A DNA stretch of 7,037 nt from positions 1-7,037 of the forward strand of contig JAKSDB010000011.1 in NCBI GenBank assembly GCA_022360415.1, in the 5' to 3' direction. Numbering within the stretch: the stretch's first letter is position 1; each line of letters opens with the position of its first letter. Of this stretch, positions 1 to 6,062 are shown in pieces. A program made the translations under genes and the position numbers. Origin of the DNA: Chlorobiales bacterium (GTDB taxonomy: Bacteria; Bacteroidota; Chlorobiia; Chlorobiales; Chlorobiaceae). The notes under the pieces were generated by a model, which ran no database searches, was not told the DNA's origin, and was given only the letters and a program-made list of their open reading frames with translations.

Positions 1-753
1 ATTAAGACGAAACTTGAAAATGTGCTTATCACCGGCAGCATAGATCATGAAAGTAAGGCTTGCTGACTCATCAATTCCTCTCGGTATAGCCACCATGATT
101 TCGCCTGAAAGGACTTCTCCGGGTAACACTGTTGACTTTCTTAAGATTGATGACAGCGCAGAAATGCTCTCCTGTTTATCTCTCTCGATCCTCGAAAGAT
201 CAGAGCGAACCTCATATTCCGCAGCGTCTCGCGCAGCCTGTTCCGCAGCAGGATCATAGGTTGTTTCCGAATAAGTACCATACCCCTCTGCACTTGAAAA
301 TGAACCCGTTGTGCGGGAATAGCCTGCTTTGGACGCTGCCGACATGTTTCCCAAATATTTCAGTCCTGCAAATATGGCACTTGTCGATGCGACTTCTTCG
401 GCTTTACTCACAAGTTCATCGTAAGAGTAGATATTCACCTGCAAAGGGGTCTCCTCAGCATCGTTCAGTATCACTGCCTTTATATTTTCGATCGAGAAAA
501 CTGTCGATTCTTCACCAACGTTCCTAAACCAAACATTAAACCCCGCCCTGCTGTTAACCCTTAGACTCTTCGAAAGGGTATACATTCCAATAAATGAATT
601 CTGTTCAAGTGAACCAACGATGTGAATTCCCTTGACATAACGCTCTGCCTGACCAGGCAGAATCTCAAGAGATATTTGCCGAGAAGAGGCACACCCCACA
701 TTGGCAAGCAATGCAAACAATATGAAAATTATTTTCAAAGTCGATGCCAACAT
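1..753 (-). CDS. Probable lipoprotein of unknown function, 3' end beyond the window
   Basis: The frame is open from an ATG at 753-751 to the left edge (251 codons, no stop), so the C-terminus is missing. The start is backed by a strong ribosome site (AAAAGGGGG, six bases before the ATG). The N-terminus is a signal sequence: a short n-region with Lys7, a hydrophobic run over residues 8-17, then ANVGC with Cys21 as the likely lipidated residue. Asn at -3 of the lipobox is atypical. Residues 22-115 look like a beta-rich domain. Residues 125-165 are rich in Ala, Gly, Ser and Tyr (for example SFSSAEGYGTYSETTYD). Residues 168-205 are Ala/Glu/Arg-rich and probably helical. Residues 206-251 resume a beta pattern (VLPGEVLSGEIMVAIP, then HIFKFRLN). 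I recall similar uncharacterised bacterial lipoproteins with this layout but cannot name the family. It is divergent from the EEP-family gene at 932. Being a gene and a lipoprotein is fairly sure; its function is unknown. Confidence 0.75.
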   Translation of the reverse strand, partial: MLASTLKIIFILFALLANVGCASSRQISLEILPGQAERYVKGIHIVGSLEQNSFIGMYTLSKSLRVNSRAGFNVWFRNVGEESTVFSIENIKAVILNDAEETPLQVNIYSYDELVSKAEEVASTSAIFAGLKYLGNMSAASKAGYSRTTGSFSSAEGYGTYSETTYDPAAEQAARDAAEYEVRSDLSRIERDKQESISALSSILRKSTVLPGEVLSGEIMVAIPRGIDESASLTFMIYAAGDKHIFKFRLN

Positions 754-759
754 CTTGTT

Positions 760-768
760 CCCCCTTTT
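760..768 (-). promoter_or_regulatory. Strong Shine-Dalgarno site of the lipoprotein gene
   Basis: Read on the minus strand the bases are AAAAGGGGG, followed by six bases (AACAAG) and the ATG at 753-751. It decides the start of the lipoprotein gene. It is the only clear Shine-Dalgarno site in front of an assigned gene start in this window. Confidence 0.65.
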
Positions 769-931
769 CCGACTCGCAAGGCACTTACCTGCTATTTCTC
801 AAAAACACTGCAACCAGGAAACAAACCCTGCTCCACAGATAAAATAACTGGAATACCTCGCATTTTTCCATACTTTTTTATCACGCCGCTCGATATTAAT
901 TATGTTTCCCGTCCACTGATACCCGAAACCA

Positions 932-1951
932 ATGCAAAAATCGCCAACTCTCTTATCCATAGCGTTGGGAACTTTTCTTTCCTTGCTCTCCCCTGCACTT
1001 ACAGCTTGCGCAGATGACCACAGGCTGACGATGATGTGGTGGAACGTGGAGAACCTTTTCGACACAGCCGACGATCCTCTGACCGAAGACAGCGAATTCA
1101 CGCCGCAGGGAAGAAAAAGATGGACTGAAAAGAAACTGCTGCTGAAATGCATGCGGCTTTCCCACATTATCAAGGTCGTTCGCCTTGAAGCCGGTGCGTA
1201 CCCCGATATACTTGTCCTCGGAGAAGTTGAAAACCGTGAAGTGTTCGAGCGGCTGCTCTCACACCTGACGGAAAACCCCTACGAAACAGCATACATGCCC
1301 TCGAAAGACCCGAGAGGAATTGATATCGCGCTTGCGTACAACAGGAAAAAGATCGTTCTCGACAGCGCTCTTTCCTACAGGGTAAACCTCAAAGGAAGCA
1401 GGACCAGAGACATTACCCTCTACAGTTTTTCCGCGAAAGGTTCGCCGTTTTTCCTTCTGGTCAACCACTGGCCGTCCAGAGCACTTGACAAGGCATGGTC
1501 TGAACCGCAAAGACTGCTTGCCGCACGAACCGCAAGGGCAATCATCGACAGCCTGAGAAGTTTGTCTAACCGGGCCGACATCATAGTTATGGGGGACTTC
1601 AATGATGAGCCCCGGGATACCTCGATAGGAAAAATCCTGAACGCTACGACAGATAAAAAAGCTTTCCTAGAAAACCCGCAGGAGAGACTCTTCAACTCCT
1701 GGGGAGACATCGACGACAAGGGAAGCTGCTTTTTTGTAGGGAAATGGCTGAAATTCGACCAGATCATGGTTTCATACGGGCTCTTCGACAAAAAAGGCCT
1801 TTCCATGCCTGACAGCGCTTTCTCCTGTTTCCACATCCCGCATATGCAAACCGGCAATAACGGACGACCTTATGCAACATACAGAGGGACGAAATACCTG
1901 GGCGGCTATTCGGATCATTTCCCAATGCTGTTACAGGTTATCATGCGTTAA
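932..1951 (+). CDS. Exported or lipid-anchored endonuclease/exonuclease/phosphatase (EEP) family protein
   Basis: This 339-residue protein carries the EEP (DNase I/exonuclease III-like) motifs in order: WWNVENLFD at 36-44 (Asn38), LGEVEN at 96-101 (metal-binding Glu), LVNHWPSR at 176-183 (His179), MGDFND at 220-225 (Asp222, Asn224), FDQI at 275-278 and the terminal SDHFP at 327-331 (Asp328, catalytic His329). All expected active-site residues are present, so it should be a metal-dependent phosphoesterase. The substrate could be nucleic acid, a nucleotide or another phosphodiester, and the sequence does not settle which. Residues 1-26 form a signal peptide ending LTAC, a good lipobox with Cys26; signal peptidase I cleavage after ACA is an alternative. 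Either way it acts outside the cytoplasm. The ATG at 932 is the first in frame after a stop at 917-919, and the frame would lose its signal peptide if it began later. No Shine-Dalgarno site is visible. It appears monocistronic. Confidence 0.9.
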   Translation: MQKSPTLLSIALGTFLSLLSPALTACADDHRLTMMWWNVENLFDTADDPLTEDSEFTPQGRKRWTEKKLLLKCMRLSHIIKVVRLEAGAYPDILVLGEVENREVFERLLSHLTENPYETAYMPSKDPRGIDIALAYNRKKIVLDSALSYRVNLKGSRTRDITLYSFSAKGSPFFLLVNHWPSRALDKAWSEPQRLLAARTARAIIDSLRSLSNRADIIVMGDFNDEPRDTSIGKILNATTDKKAFLENPQERLFNSWGDIDDKGSCFFVGKWLKFDQIMVSYGLFDKKGLSMPDSAFSCFHIPHMQTGNNGRPYATYRGTKYLGGYSDHFPMLLQVIMR

Positions 1952-1961
1952 TCTGAATCAA

Positions 1962-1991
1962 GGAATAAATCCTGTCTTACAATATTATTCC
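1962..1991 (+). terminator. Weak inverted repeat after the EEP gene, possible terminator
   Basis: GGAATAA (1962-1968) pairs with TTATTCC (1985-1991) across a 16-base gap, starting 11 bases after the stop codon. The following bases (CTTCTTTG) are only mildly T-rich. The stem is A/T-rich and the loop long, so its role as a terminator is uncertain; position is the main argument. Confidence 0.3.
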
Positions 1992-2008
1992 CTTCTTTGA
2001 AGAACCCG

Positions 2009-2028
2009 GGAGAAGTTGTAAATTCTCC
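2009..2028 (+). repeat. Small hairpin GGAGAA/TTCTCC in the hppA leader region
   Basis: GGAGAA (2009-2014) and TTCTCC (2023-2028) are perfect inverted copies around an 8-base loop. It lies 166 bases before the hppA start and directly upstream of a short open frame. It could be part of a 5' untranslated structure, an operator, or chance. There is no T-tract after it, so it is unlikely to be a terminator. Confidence 0.3.
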
Positions 2029-2034
2029 ATCGTT

Positions 2035-2181
2035 ATGATCTTTGCGATTGTACTCGACATACACTCCGCTACTATTCTTTCACGGGAACACGTAAAATTC
2101 ATCCGTGTCAGCATACCGACAAGCCTGGACGATGTTCAGCAATTCAATCTCATGACCGCTTTTCAACTCACGCAATTCTAA
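2035..2181 (+). CDS. Possible 48-residue small protein or leader ORF before hppA
   Basis: An ATG at 2035 opens 48 codons ending in TAA at 2179-2181, 12 bases before the hppA ATG. The translation begins MIFAIVLDIHSATILSREHV and ends NLMTAFQLTQF. The frame is open even further upstream, to 1969, but without another ATG. No Shine-Dalgarno site lies at normal distance; the purine-rich GGGAGAAG at 2008-2015 is about 19 bases away. There is no recognisable domain and only a weak hydrophobic start, so this may be a chance frame. The tight spacing to hppA is what makes it worth recording. Confidence 0.2.
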   Translation: MIFAIVLDIHSATILSREHVKFIRVSIPTSLDDVQQFNLMTAFQLTQF

Positions 2182-2193
2182 CACAAAAAAAAC

Positions 2194-4275
2194 ATGGACA
2201 ACCAATTACTTCTCTATGCAGTGCCTCTCTCAGGTGTCATTGCATTGCTGTATGCTTTATTCAAGGCCGGGTGGGTCTCAAAGCAGGATGCCGGTACAGA
2301 AAACATGGCGACAATAGCCGGGCACATCGCTGATGGCGCAGTTGCTTTCCTTAAACGAGAGTACAAGGTACTGGTCATCTTTGTCATCTGCGTTGCCATC
2401 CTGCTTGGCTTTGCCAACACAGGCCGAACCGATTCCTCGCCGATTATCGCGGTAAGTTTTATAGTGGGAGCCATTTGTTCCGGACTTGCTGGCTATTTCG
2501 GCATGAAAGTCGCTACCAAGGCAAATGTGAGGACGACAAATGCTGCCCGTGAAGGATTGTCGAGAGCATTGAACGTCGCGTTTTCAGGGGGCCTTGTCAT
2601 GGGTCTTTCGGTCGTGGGTCTGGGTATTCTCGGACTTTCGGTCCTCTTCATTATCTACAACAACCAGTTTTCCGAAATCGGCCAGGTTATCAATCTCATC
2701 TCGGGCTTTTCGCTCGGAGCTTCATCTATCGCGCTTTTTGCGCGTGTGGGGGGAGGCATCTATACCAAGGCTGCTGACGTAGGTGCCGACCTGGCAGGCA
2801 AAGTGTATGAAGGAATACCTGAAGACGACCCGAGAAATCCCGCGACAATCGCCGACAATGTAGGCGATAACGTCGGTGACGTTGCCGGCATGGGTGCCGA
2901 CCTTTTTGAGAGCTATGTCGGATCGATCATTGGAACAATGGTACTCGGCGCTGCATTTGTCCCTGTTTTCGACAGCATGGGTGTCTTACCTATCGCAGGC
3001 GTGATCCTTCCGCTTGTTCTTGCCGCGACAGGTATTATTGTCTCGATTGTCGGTTCTTTTTTCGTCAGGGTAAAAGAAGGCGGCAACCCCCAGACAGGGC
3101 TCAATACCGGTGAATTCGGTGCATCCTTTATCATGGCCGCTTTGAGTTATTTCATTATCACAGCTATCCTGCCGGCAAGCTGGACCGCGGAAAGCGGCGT
3201 CACCTATACCTCGCTCAATGTATTTTTTGCTGTTATCATCGGTCTTGCCGCCGGAGTTCTTATCGGCCTTATCACCGAATACTACTGCTCAACCCACCAT
3301 AAACCTGTTGTAGGCATAGCCTATCAGAGTGTTACCGGTGCGGCGACAAATATTATCGCCGGGCTTGGGACAGGCATGATGTCAACCGGCCTCCCGATCA
3401 TCGTTCTTTCCGCAGCAATAATCGCTTCCCATCAATTTGCCGGGCTTTATGGCATCGCCATTGCTGCTCTTGGGATGCTTTCCGTTACCGGTATCCAGCT
3501 TGCCGTTGATGCGTACGGCCCCATTTCGGACAACGCCGGCGGCATCGCCGAAATGTCCGGCCTTCCCTCCGAAGTTCGCGAAAGAACTGACAAACTCGAT
3601 GCCGTTGGCAATACTACCGCAGCTATCGGAAAGGGTTTTGCTATCGGCAGTGCCGCCCTTACCGCACTTGCTCTTTTTGCAGCTTTCCGGCAACAGGCAG
3701 GAGTGGAATCCATTGACATATCGGAGCCGGTCATCATGGCCGGACTGCTTCTCGGCGCCATGCTTCCGTTTGTGTTCAGTGCACTTGCAATGGGGGCTGT
3801 AGGACGCGCGGCAAGAGACATGATCACCGAAGTCGGTCGTCAATTCAATGAAATTTCAGGGTTGAGAGAAGGTACAGCCCCGGCGGAGTTCGCCCATTGT
3901 GTCGACATCTCGACAAAAGCAGCTATCCGCGAGATGATACTTCCGGGAACGCTCGGCGTGCTTGTCCCGGTTGTAGTAGGGTTTGTTTCAAAAGATATGC
4001 TCGGGGGACTGCTTGCCGGCGTAACCTCTTCAGGCGTCCTGCTCGCAATATTCCAGTCAAACGCCGGCGGAGCCTGGGATAACGCCAAAAAACGTATTGA
4101 AAGCAACATCGAGTTCGACGGGGTAACCTACGGTAAAGGTACCGAAGCCCACAAGGCGGCGGTGGTCGGCGATACTGTCGGTGATCCTTTCAAGGATACC
4201 AGCGGTCCGAGCCTCAATATTCTCATGAAGCTTATCGCAGTCGTCGCACTTGTTATCGCACCTCTTATCCAGTAG
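2194..4275 (+). CDS. hppA: Ion-pumping membrane pyrophosphatase, K+-dependent type, probably Na+-translocating
   Basis: The 693-residue protein is an integral membrane pyrophosphatase. It hydrolyses cytoplasmic PPi and uses the energy to pump Na+ and/or H+ out of the cytoplasm. Family members have about 16 membrane helices and 660-770 residues, and this one is full length. Active-site motifs are visible: ADVGADLAGK (194-203), EDDPRNPATIADNVGDNVGD (210-229), YGPISDNAGG (441-450) and GDTVGDPFKD (659-668). GNTTAAIGKG (472-481) has Ala476 and Gly479, the potassium-dependent pattern; potassium-independent H+ pumps have Lys at the first site. Glu239 in ADLFESYVG sits at the gate position of characterised Na+ pumps such as that of Thermotoga, whereas plant H+ pumps carry it about one turn later. 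Oddly, the usual Lys-x-Glu of DX7KXE reads Lys203-Val-Tyr-Glu206. The start fits the family N-terminus (LLLYAVPLSGVIALLYALF). An A-rich stretch, not a Shine-Dalgarno site, precedes the ATG. A strong terminator follows, so it is probably transcribed alone or with the short frame before it. Confidence 0.97.
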   Translation: MDNQLLLYAVPLSGVIALLYALFKAGWVSKQDAGTENMATIAGHIADGAVAFLKREYKVLVIFVICVAILLGFANTGRTDSSPIIAVSFIVGAICSGLAGYFGMKVATKANVRTTNAAREGLSRALNVAFSGGLVMGLSVVGLGILGLSVLFIIYNNQFSEIGQVINLISGFSLGASSIALFARVGGGIYTKAADVGADLAGKVYEGIPEDDPRNPATIADNVGDNVGDVAGMGADLFESYVGSIIGTMVLGAAFVPVFDSMGVLPIAGVILPLVLAATGIIVSIVGSFFVRVKEGGNPQTGLNTGEFGASFIMAALSYFIITAILPASWTAESGVTYTSLNVFFAVIIGLAAGVLIGLITEYYCSTHHKPVVGIAYQSVTGAATNIIAGLGTGMMSTGLPIIVLSAAIIASHQFAGLYGIAIAALGMLSVTGIQLAVDAYGPISDNAGGIAEMSGLPSEVRERTDKLDAVGNTTAAIGKGFAIGSAALTALALFAAFRQQAGVESIDISEPVIMAGLLLGAMLPFVFSALAMGAVGRAARDMITEVGRQFNEISGLREGTAPAEFAHCVDISTKAAIREMILPGTLGVLVPVVVGFVSKDMLGGLLAGVTSSGVLLAIFQSNAGGAWDNAKKRIESNIEFDGVTYGKGTEAHKAAVVGDTVGDPFKDTSGPSLNILMKLIAVVALVIAPLIQ

Positions 4276-4291
4276 TTACGAGCAGCGAATG

Positions 4292-4323
4292 AAGGCCTCG
4301 AATTTTCGGGGCCTTTTTTATTT
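4292..4323 (+). terminator. Rho-independent terminator of hppA
   Basis: AAGGCCTCGA (4292-4301) pairs with TCGGGGCCTT (4306-4315) as a 10-bp stem with one U-G wobble and a four-base loop. A T-rich tail (TTTTATTT) follows at 4316-4323. It begins 16 bases after the hppA stop codon and separates hppA from pth. Confidence 0.92.
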
Positions 4324-4410
4324 ATAACATTTTTAACATCTTGTCAGCCACCAGGCCATCCAATCTGTCCAATCATCTATACAGAACAAACCAACAGCTC
4401 AACATTCTTT

Positions 4411-4980
4411 ATGAAGCTCATTGCCGGACTCGGAAACCCCGAAAAAAGGCACGAAAACACGCGTCATAACATCGGGTTCGAGGTTATCGATGAAATGGCC
4501 CGTGTTTTTCAAACCGGCCTGTCGTCAGGAAAAGGCAATTTCCACTATGCCAGAATTACGCACCGTGACGAACCGGTCATCCTGCTTAAACCGATGACCT
4601 ACATGAACCTTTCGGGTCACGCAGTCGTTGCGGCAATGAATTTTTACAAGATCGGCATTGAGGATATTCTCATTGTCTGCGACGACCTGAACATCCCTCT
4701 GGGAACGATACGGCTTCGTGCAAAAGGGTCCGCGGGAGGACAGAACGGCCTCGGACACATCATTCAATGTCTTGGAAGAGAAGACTTCGCCCGGCTGCGT
4801 GTCGGCATAGGCAGAGACCTTCCGACCGGCTCATATTCATCTTTTGTACTGGGAAAATTCTGTGAGGAAGAGAGAAGAATTGCCGATGCGGTTGTCCCGG
4901 AGTGCGCTGATGCCGTTCTTGACTTCATCCGGCACGGTATAGAGCACGCTATGAACCATTACAACAGGAAAAACAGCTAA
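4411..4980 (+). CDS. pth: Peptidyl-tRNA hydrolase
   Basis: The 189-residue protein is a bacterial-type Pth. It cleaves the ester bond of peptidyl-tRNAs that drop off the ribosome, recycling tRNA in the cytoplasm, and is normally essential. It has the family's usual length. Key residues align with the Escherichia coli enzyme: Asn9 in GLGNP, catalytic His19 in TRHNIGF, Met65-Asn66 in PMTYMNLSG, Asp91 in the CDDLNIPLG segment, and Asn112 in GSAGGQNGLGHI. In the last motif the usual GGHNGL is GGQNGL, so a conserved His is Gln here. The ATG at 4411 gives the exact family N-terminus (MKLIAGLGNP). No Shine-Dalgarno site precedes it. It lies 135 bases after the hppA stop, beyond a strong terminator, so it should have its own promoter, though I see no convincing one. 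It converges with the operon on the minus strand. Confidence 0.97.
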   Translation: MKLIAGLGNPEKRHENTRHNIGFEVIDEMARVFQTGLSSGKGNFHYARITHRDEPVILLKPMTYMNLSGHAVVAAMNFYKIGIEDILIVCDDLNIPLGTIRLRAKGSAGGQNGLGHIIQCLGREDFARLRVGIGRDLPTGSYSSFVLGKFCEEERRIADAVVPECADAVLDFIRHGIEHAMNHYNRKNS

Positions 4981-4989
4981 ACCTAAACT

Positions 4990-5009
4990 GAGCGTTTCAA
5001 CAAATGCTC
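4990..5009 (+). terminator. Hairpin just after pth, possible terminator or 3'-end structure
   Basis: GAGCGTTT (4990-4997) pairs with AAATGCTC (5002-5009) around a CAAC tetraloop, giving eight pairs with one G-U wobble. In the opposite transcript that wobble becomes an A-C mismatch, so the fold favours pth mRNA. It starts nine bases after the pth stop. No T-tract follows (CGTAATAG), so it may protect the 3' end rather than terminate by itself. Confidence 0.4.
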
Positions 5010-5241
5010 CGTAATAGTAAGCCTATTAAAATCAATCTGTTACACTGTATTTGTATAGAGGATTATCCCCTGCCGCCAGGTGAACGTGACAACTGATAAA
5101 GAACCGCATTTGTTAAAACCCTTCGGGATTGCCGATCATACCGAATCTGCTTCGTTACAGGAAACTTGCGGTAGATCATCACTACAGCGGCATTCCCTGT
5201 GCCTCGCATCTCCGGCATGCTCGACAATCGCTCAATTCAGG

Positions 5242-6057
5242 TTAAACGGCGGCACTTGCCTGTAACAGAGGAGAAGATTCAGAATTTCCCAGCATAAACG
5301 CTATTGCCCTTGCGTTGAAGTCTTTCGGCTGATCGACATTGCACACATGACCTGAATTCCTGATGATCTCAAGGAAAGAATTGTTGTGCCTCTGGACAAT
5401 ATATTCCACTGCGGGAAGAAACATGTAATCCTCGTCGCCGGTCAGATACAGCGTCGGAATTCCGGTATCCTTTTCTTCAAAATATTTCAGAAGCGGATTC
5501 AACTCGTAGGTCAGCTTGAACCAGCGCATAAACTCTTTCTGGGCAACCTTCTTGGCCTCGTTTACAAACAGCAGGCGGGATTTTTTATGCCTCGCCCTCG
5601 GCATGATTATCCAGGCAAAAAAGCTGTACAACCACATATACGGGACAAAACGCTTGAATGTGTTTCCTAACCCGACAAGAAATCTGGCCCTGACATTCAG
5701 GCGTATAATTGCACCGGCCATAACCATGGAACAAACCTTCTCGGGTACCAGTTCGCTGATATGTCTTATCAGGATGGTGCCGAGCGAGACGCCGATAAAA
5801 TGAGCCTTTTCGATGTTCAGATAATTGAGCACTTCGAGGATATCAAGGGTTATATCCTCGAAACTGTACTTTCTTTTTGGTGAAAACTGCAAACCTTTCG
5901 ATTTACCGTGCCCCCTCAGATCGACCATCAATATGTTGAAGTGTTTTTTGAACTCCTTGACCTGAAGAAACCATATAGAAGAACTCCCCCCCGCCCCATG
6001 AACAAATACCACCCAGGGCTTCTTTTCCGTTAGCTTATATGTTCTGTAATGCAGCAT
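5242..6057 (-). CDS. Alpha/beta hydrolase of unknown substrate
   Basis: The 271-residue protein has the alpha/beta-hydrolase fold order. The first strand and oxyanion-hole motif is VVFVHGAGGSS (16-26). LMVDLRGHGKS lies at 43-53. The nucleophile elbow is GVSLG (89-93) with Ser91. The acid is in TGDED (206-210, probably Asp210) and the catalytic His237 in NSGHVCNVDQP. The triad is complete, so it should be an active serine hydrolase or esterase; the substrate cannot be read from sequence. The cap region (about 120-190) is rich in Phe, Trp and basic residues (for example MWLYSFFAWIIMP), suggesting a lipophilic substrate or membrane contact. There is no signal peptide, so it is cytoplasmic. The ATG lies five bases after the stop of the methyltransferase gene with no Shine-Dalgarno site, which suggests translational coupling. 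It is the last gene of a leftward operon. The final 14 residues (Ser, Leu and Ala-rich) extend past the fold. Confidence 0.9.
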   Translation of the reverse strand: MLHYRTYKLTEKKPWVVFVHGAGGSSSIWFLQVKEFKKHFNILMVDLRGHGKSKGLQFSPKRKYSFEDITLDILEVLNYLNIEKAHFIGVSLGTILIRHISELVPEKVCSMVMAGAIIRLNVRARFLVGLGNTFKRFVPYMWLYSFFAWIIMPRARHKKSRLLFVNEAKKVAQKEFMRWFKLTYELNPLLKYFEEKDTGIPTLYLTGDEDYMFLPAVEYIVQRHNNSFLEIIRNSGHVCNVDQPKDFNARAIAFMLGNSESSPLLQASAAV

Positions 6058-6062
6058 AACAG

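Noticed and set aside
47..527. Two plus-strand open frames (70 and 131 codons)
   Set aside because: They lie opposite the lipoprotein gene, which has a ribosome site, signal peptide and sensible protein sequence; their translations are Ser/Leu/Pro-rich and low in quality.
754..931. Promoter candidates in the divergent spacer, for example TAAAAT near 840
   Set aside because: No -35 element at 16-18 bases matches well, and the spacer is A/T-rich enough for chance -10 matches.
622..1017. Plus-strand 131-codon frame across the divergent spacer
   Set aside because: It covers the start of the lipoprotein gene on the other strand and the signal-peptide coding part of the EEP gene in another frame, and has no coherent protein features.
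799..1173. Minus-strand 124-codon frame opposite the EEP gene start
   Set aside because: Shadow of the EEP gene, whose motifs prove the plus-strand frame.
3382..3843. Long antisense frames within hppA (up to 153 codons)
   Set aside because: They mirror a well-conserved pyrophosphatase frame; long antisense frames are expected opposite such codon use.
5115..5127. CCCGAAGGGTTTT on the minus strand as a terminator for the leftward operon
   Set aside because: The stem is only three base pairs with a three-base loop, too weak for an intrinsic terminator despite the T-run.
5080..5265. GTG-initiated 61-codon frame on the plus strand in the convergent spacer
   Set aside because: No domain, no hydrophobic pattern and no reliable ribosome site; it runs 24 bases into the hydrolase gene on the opposite strand. 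Probably chance, though the spacer has nothing else to explain it.
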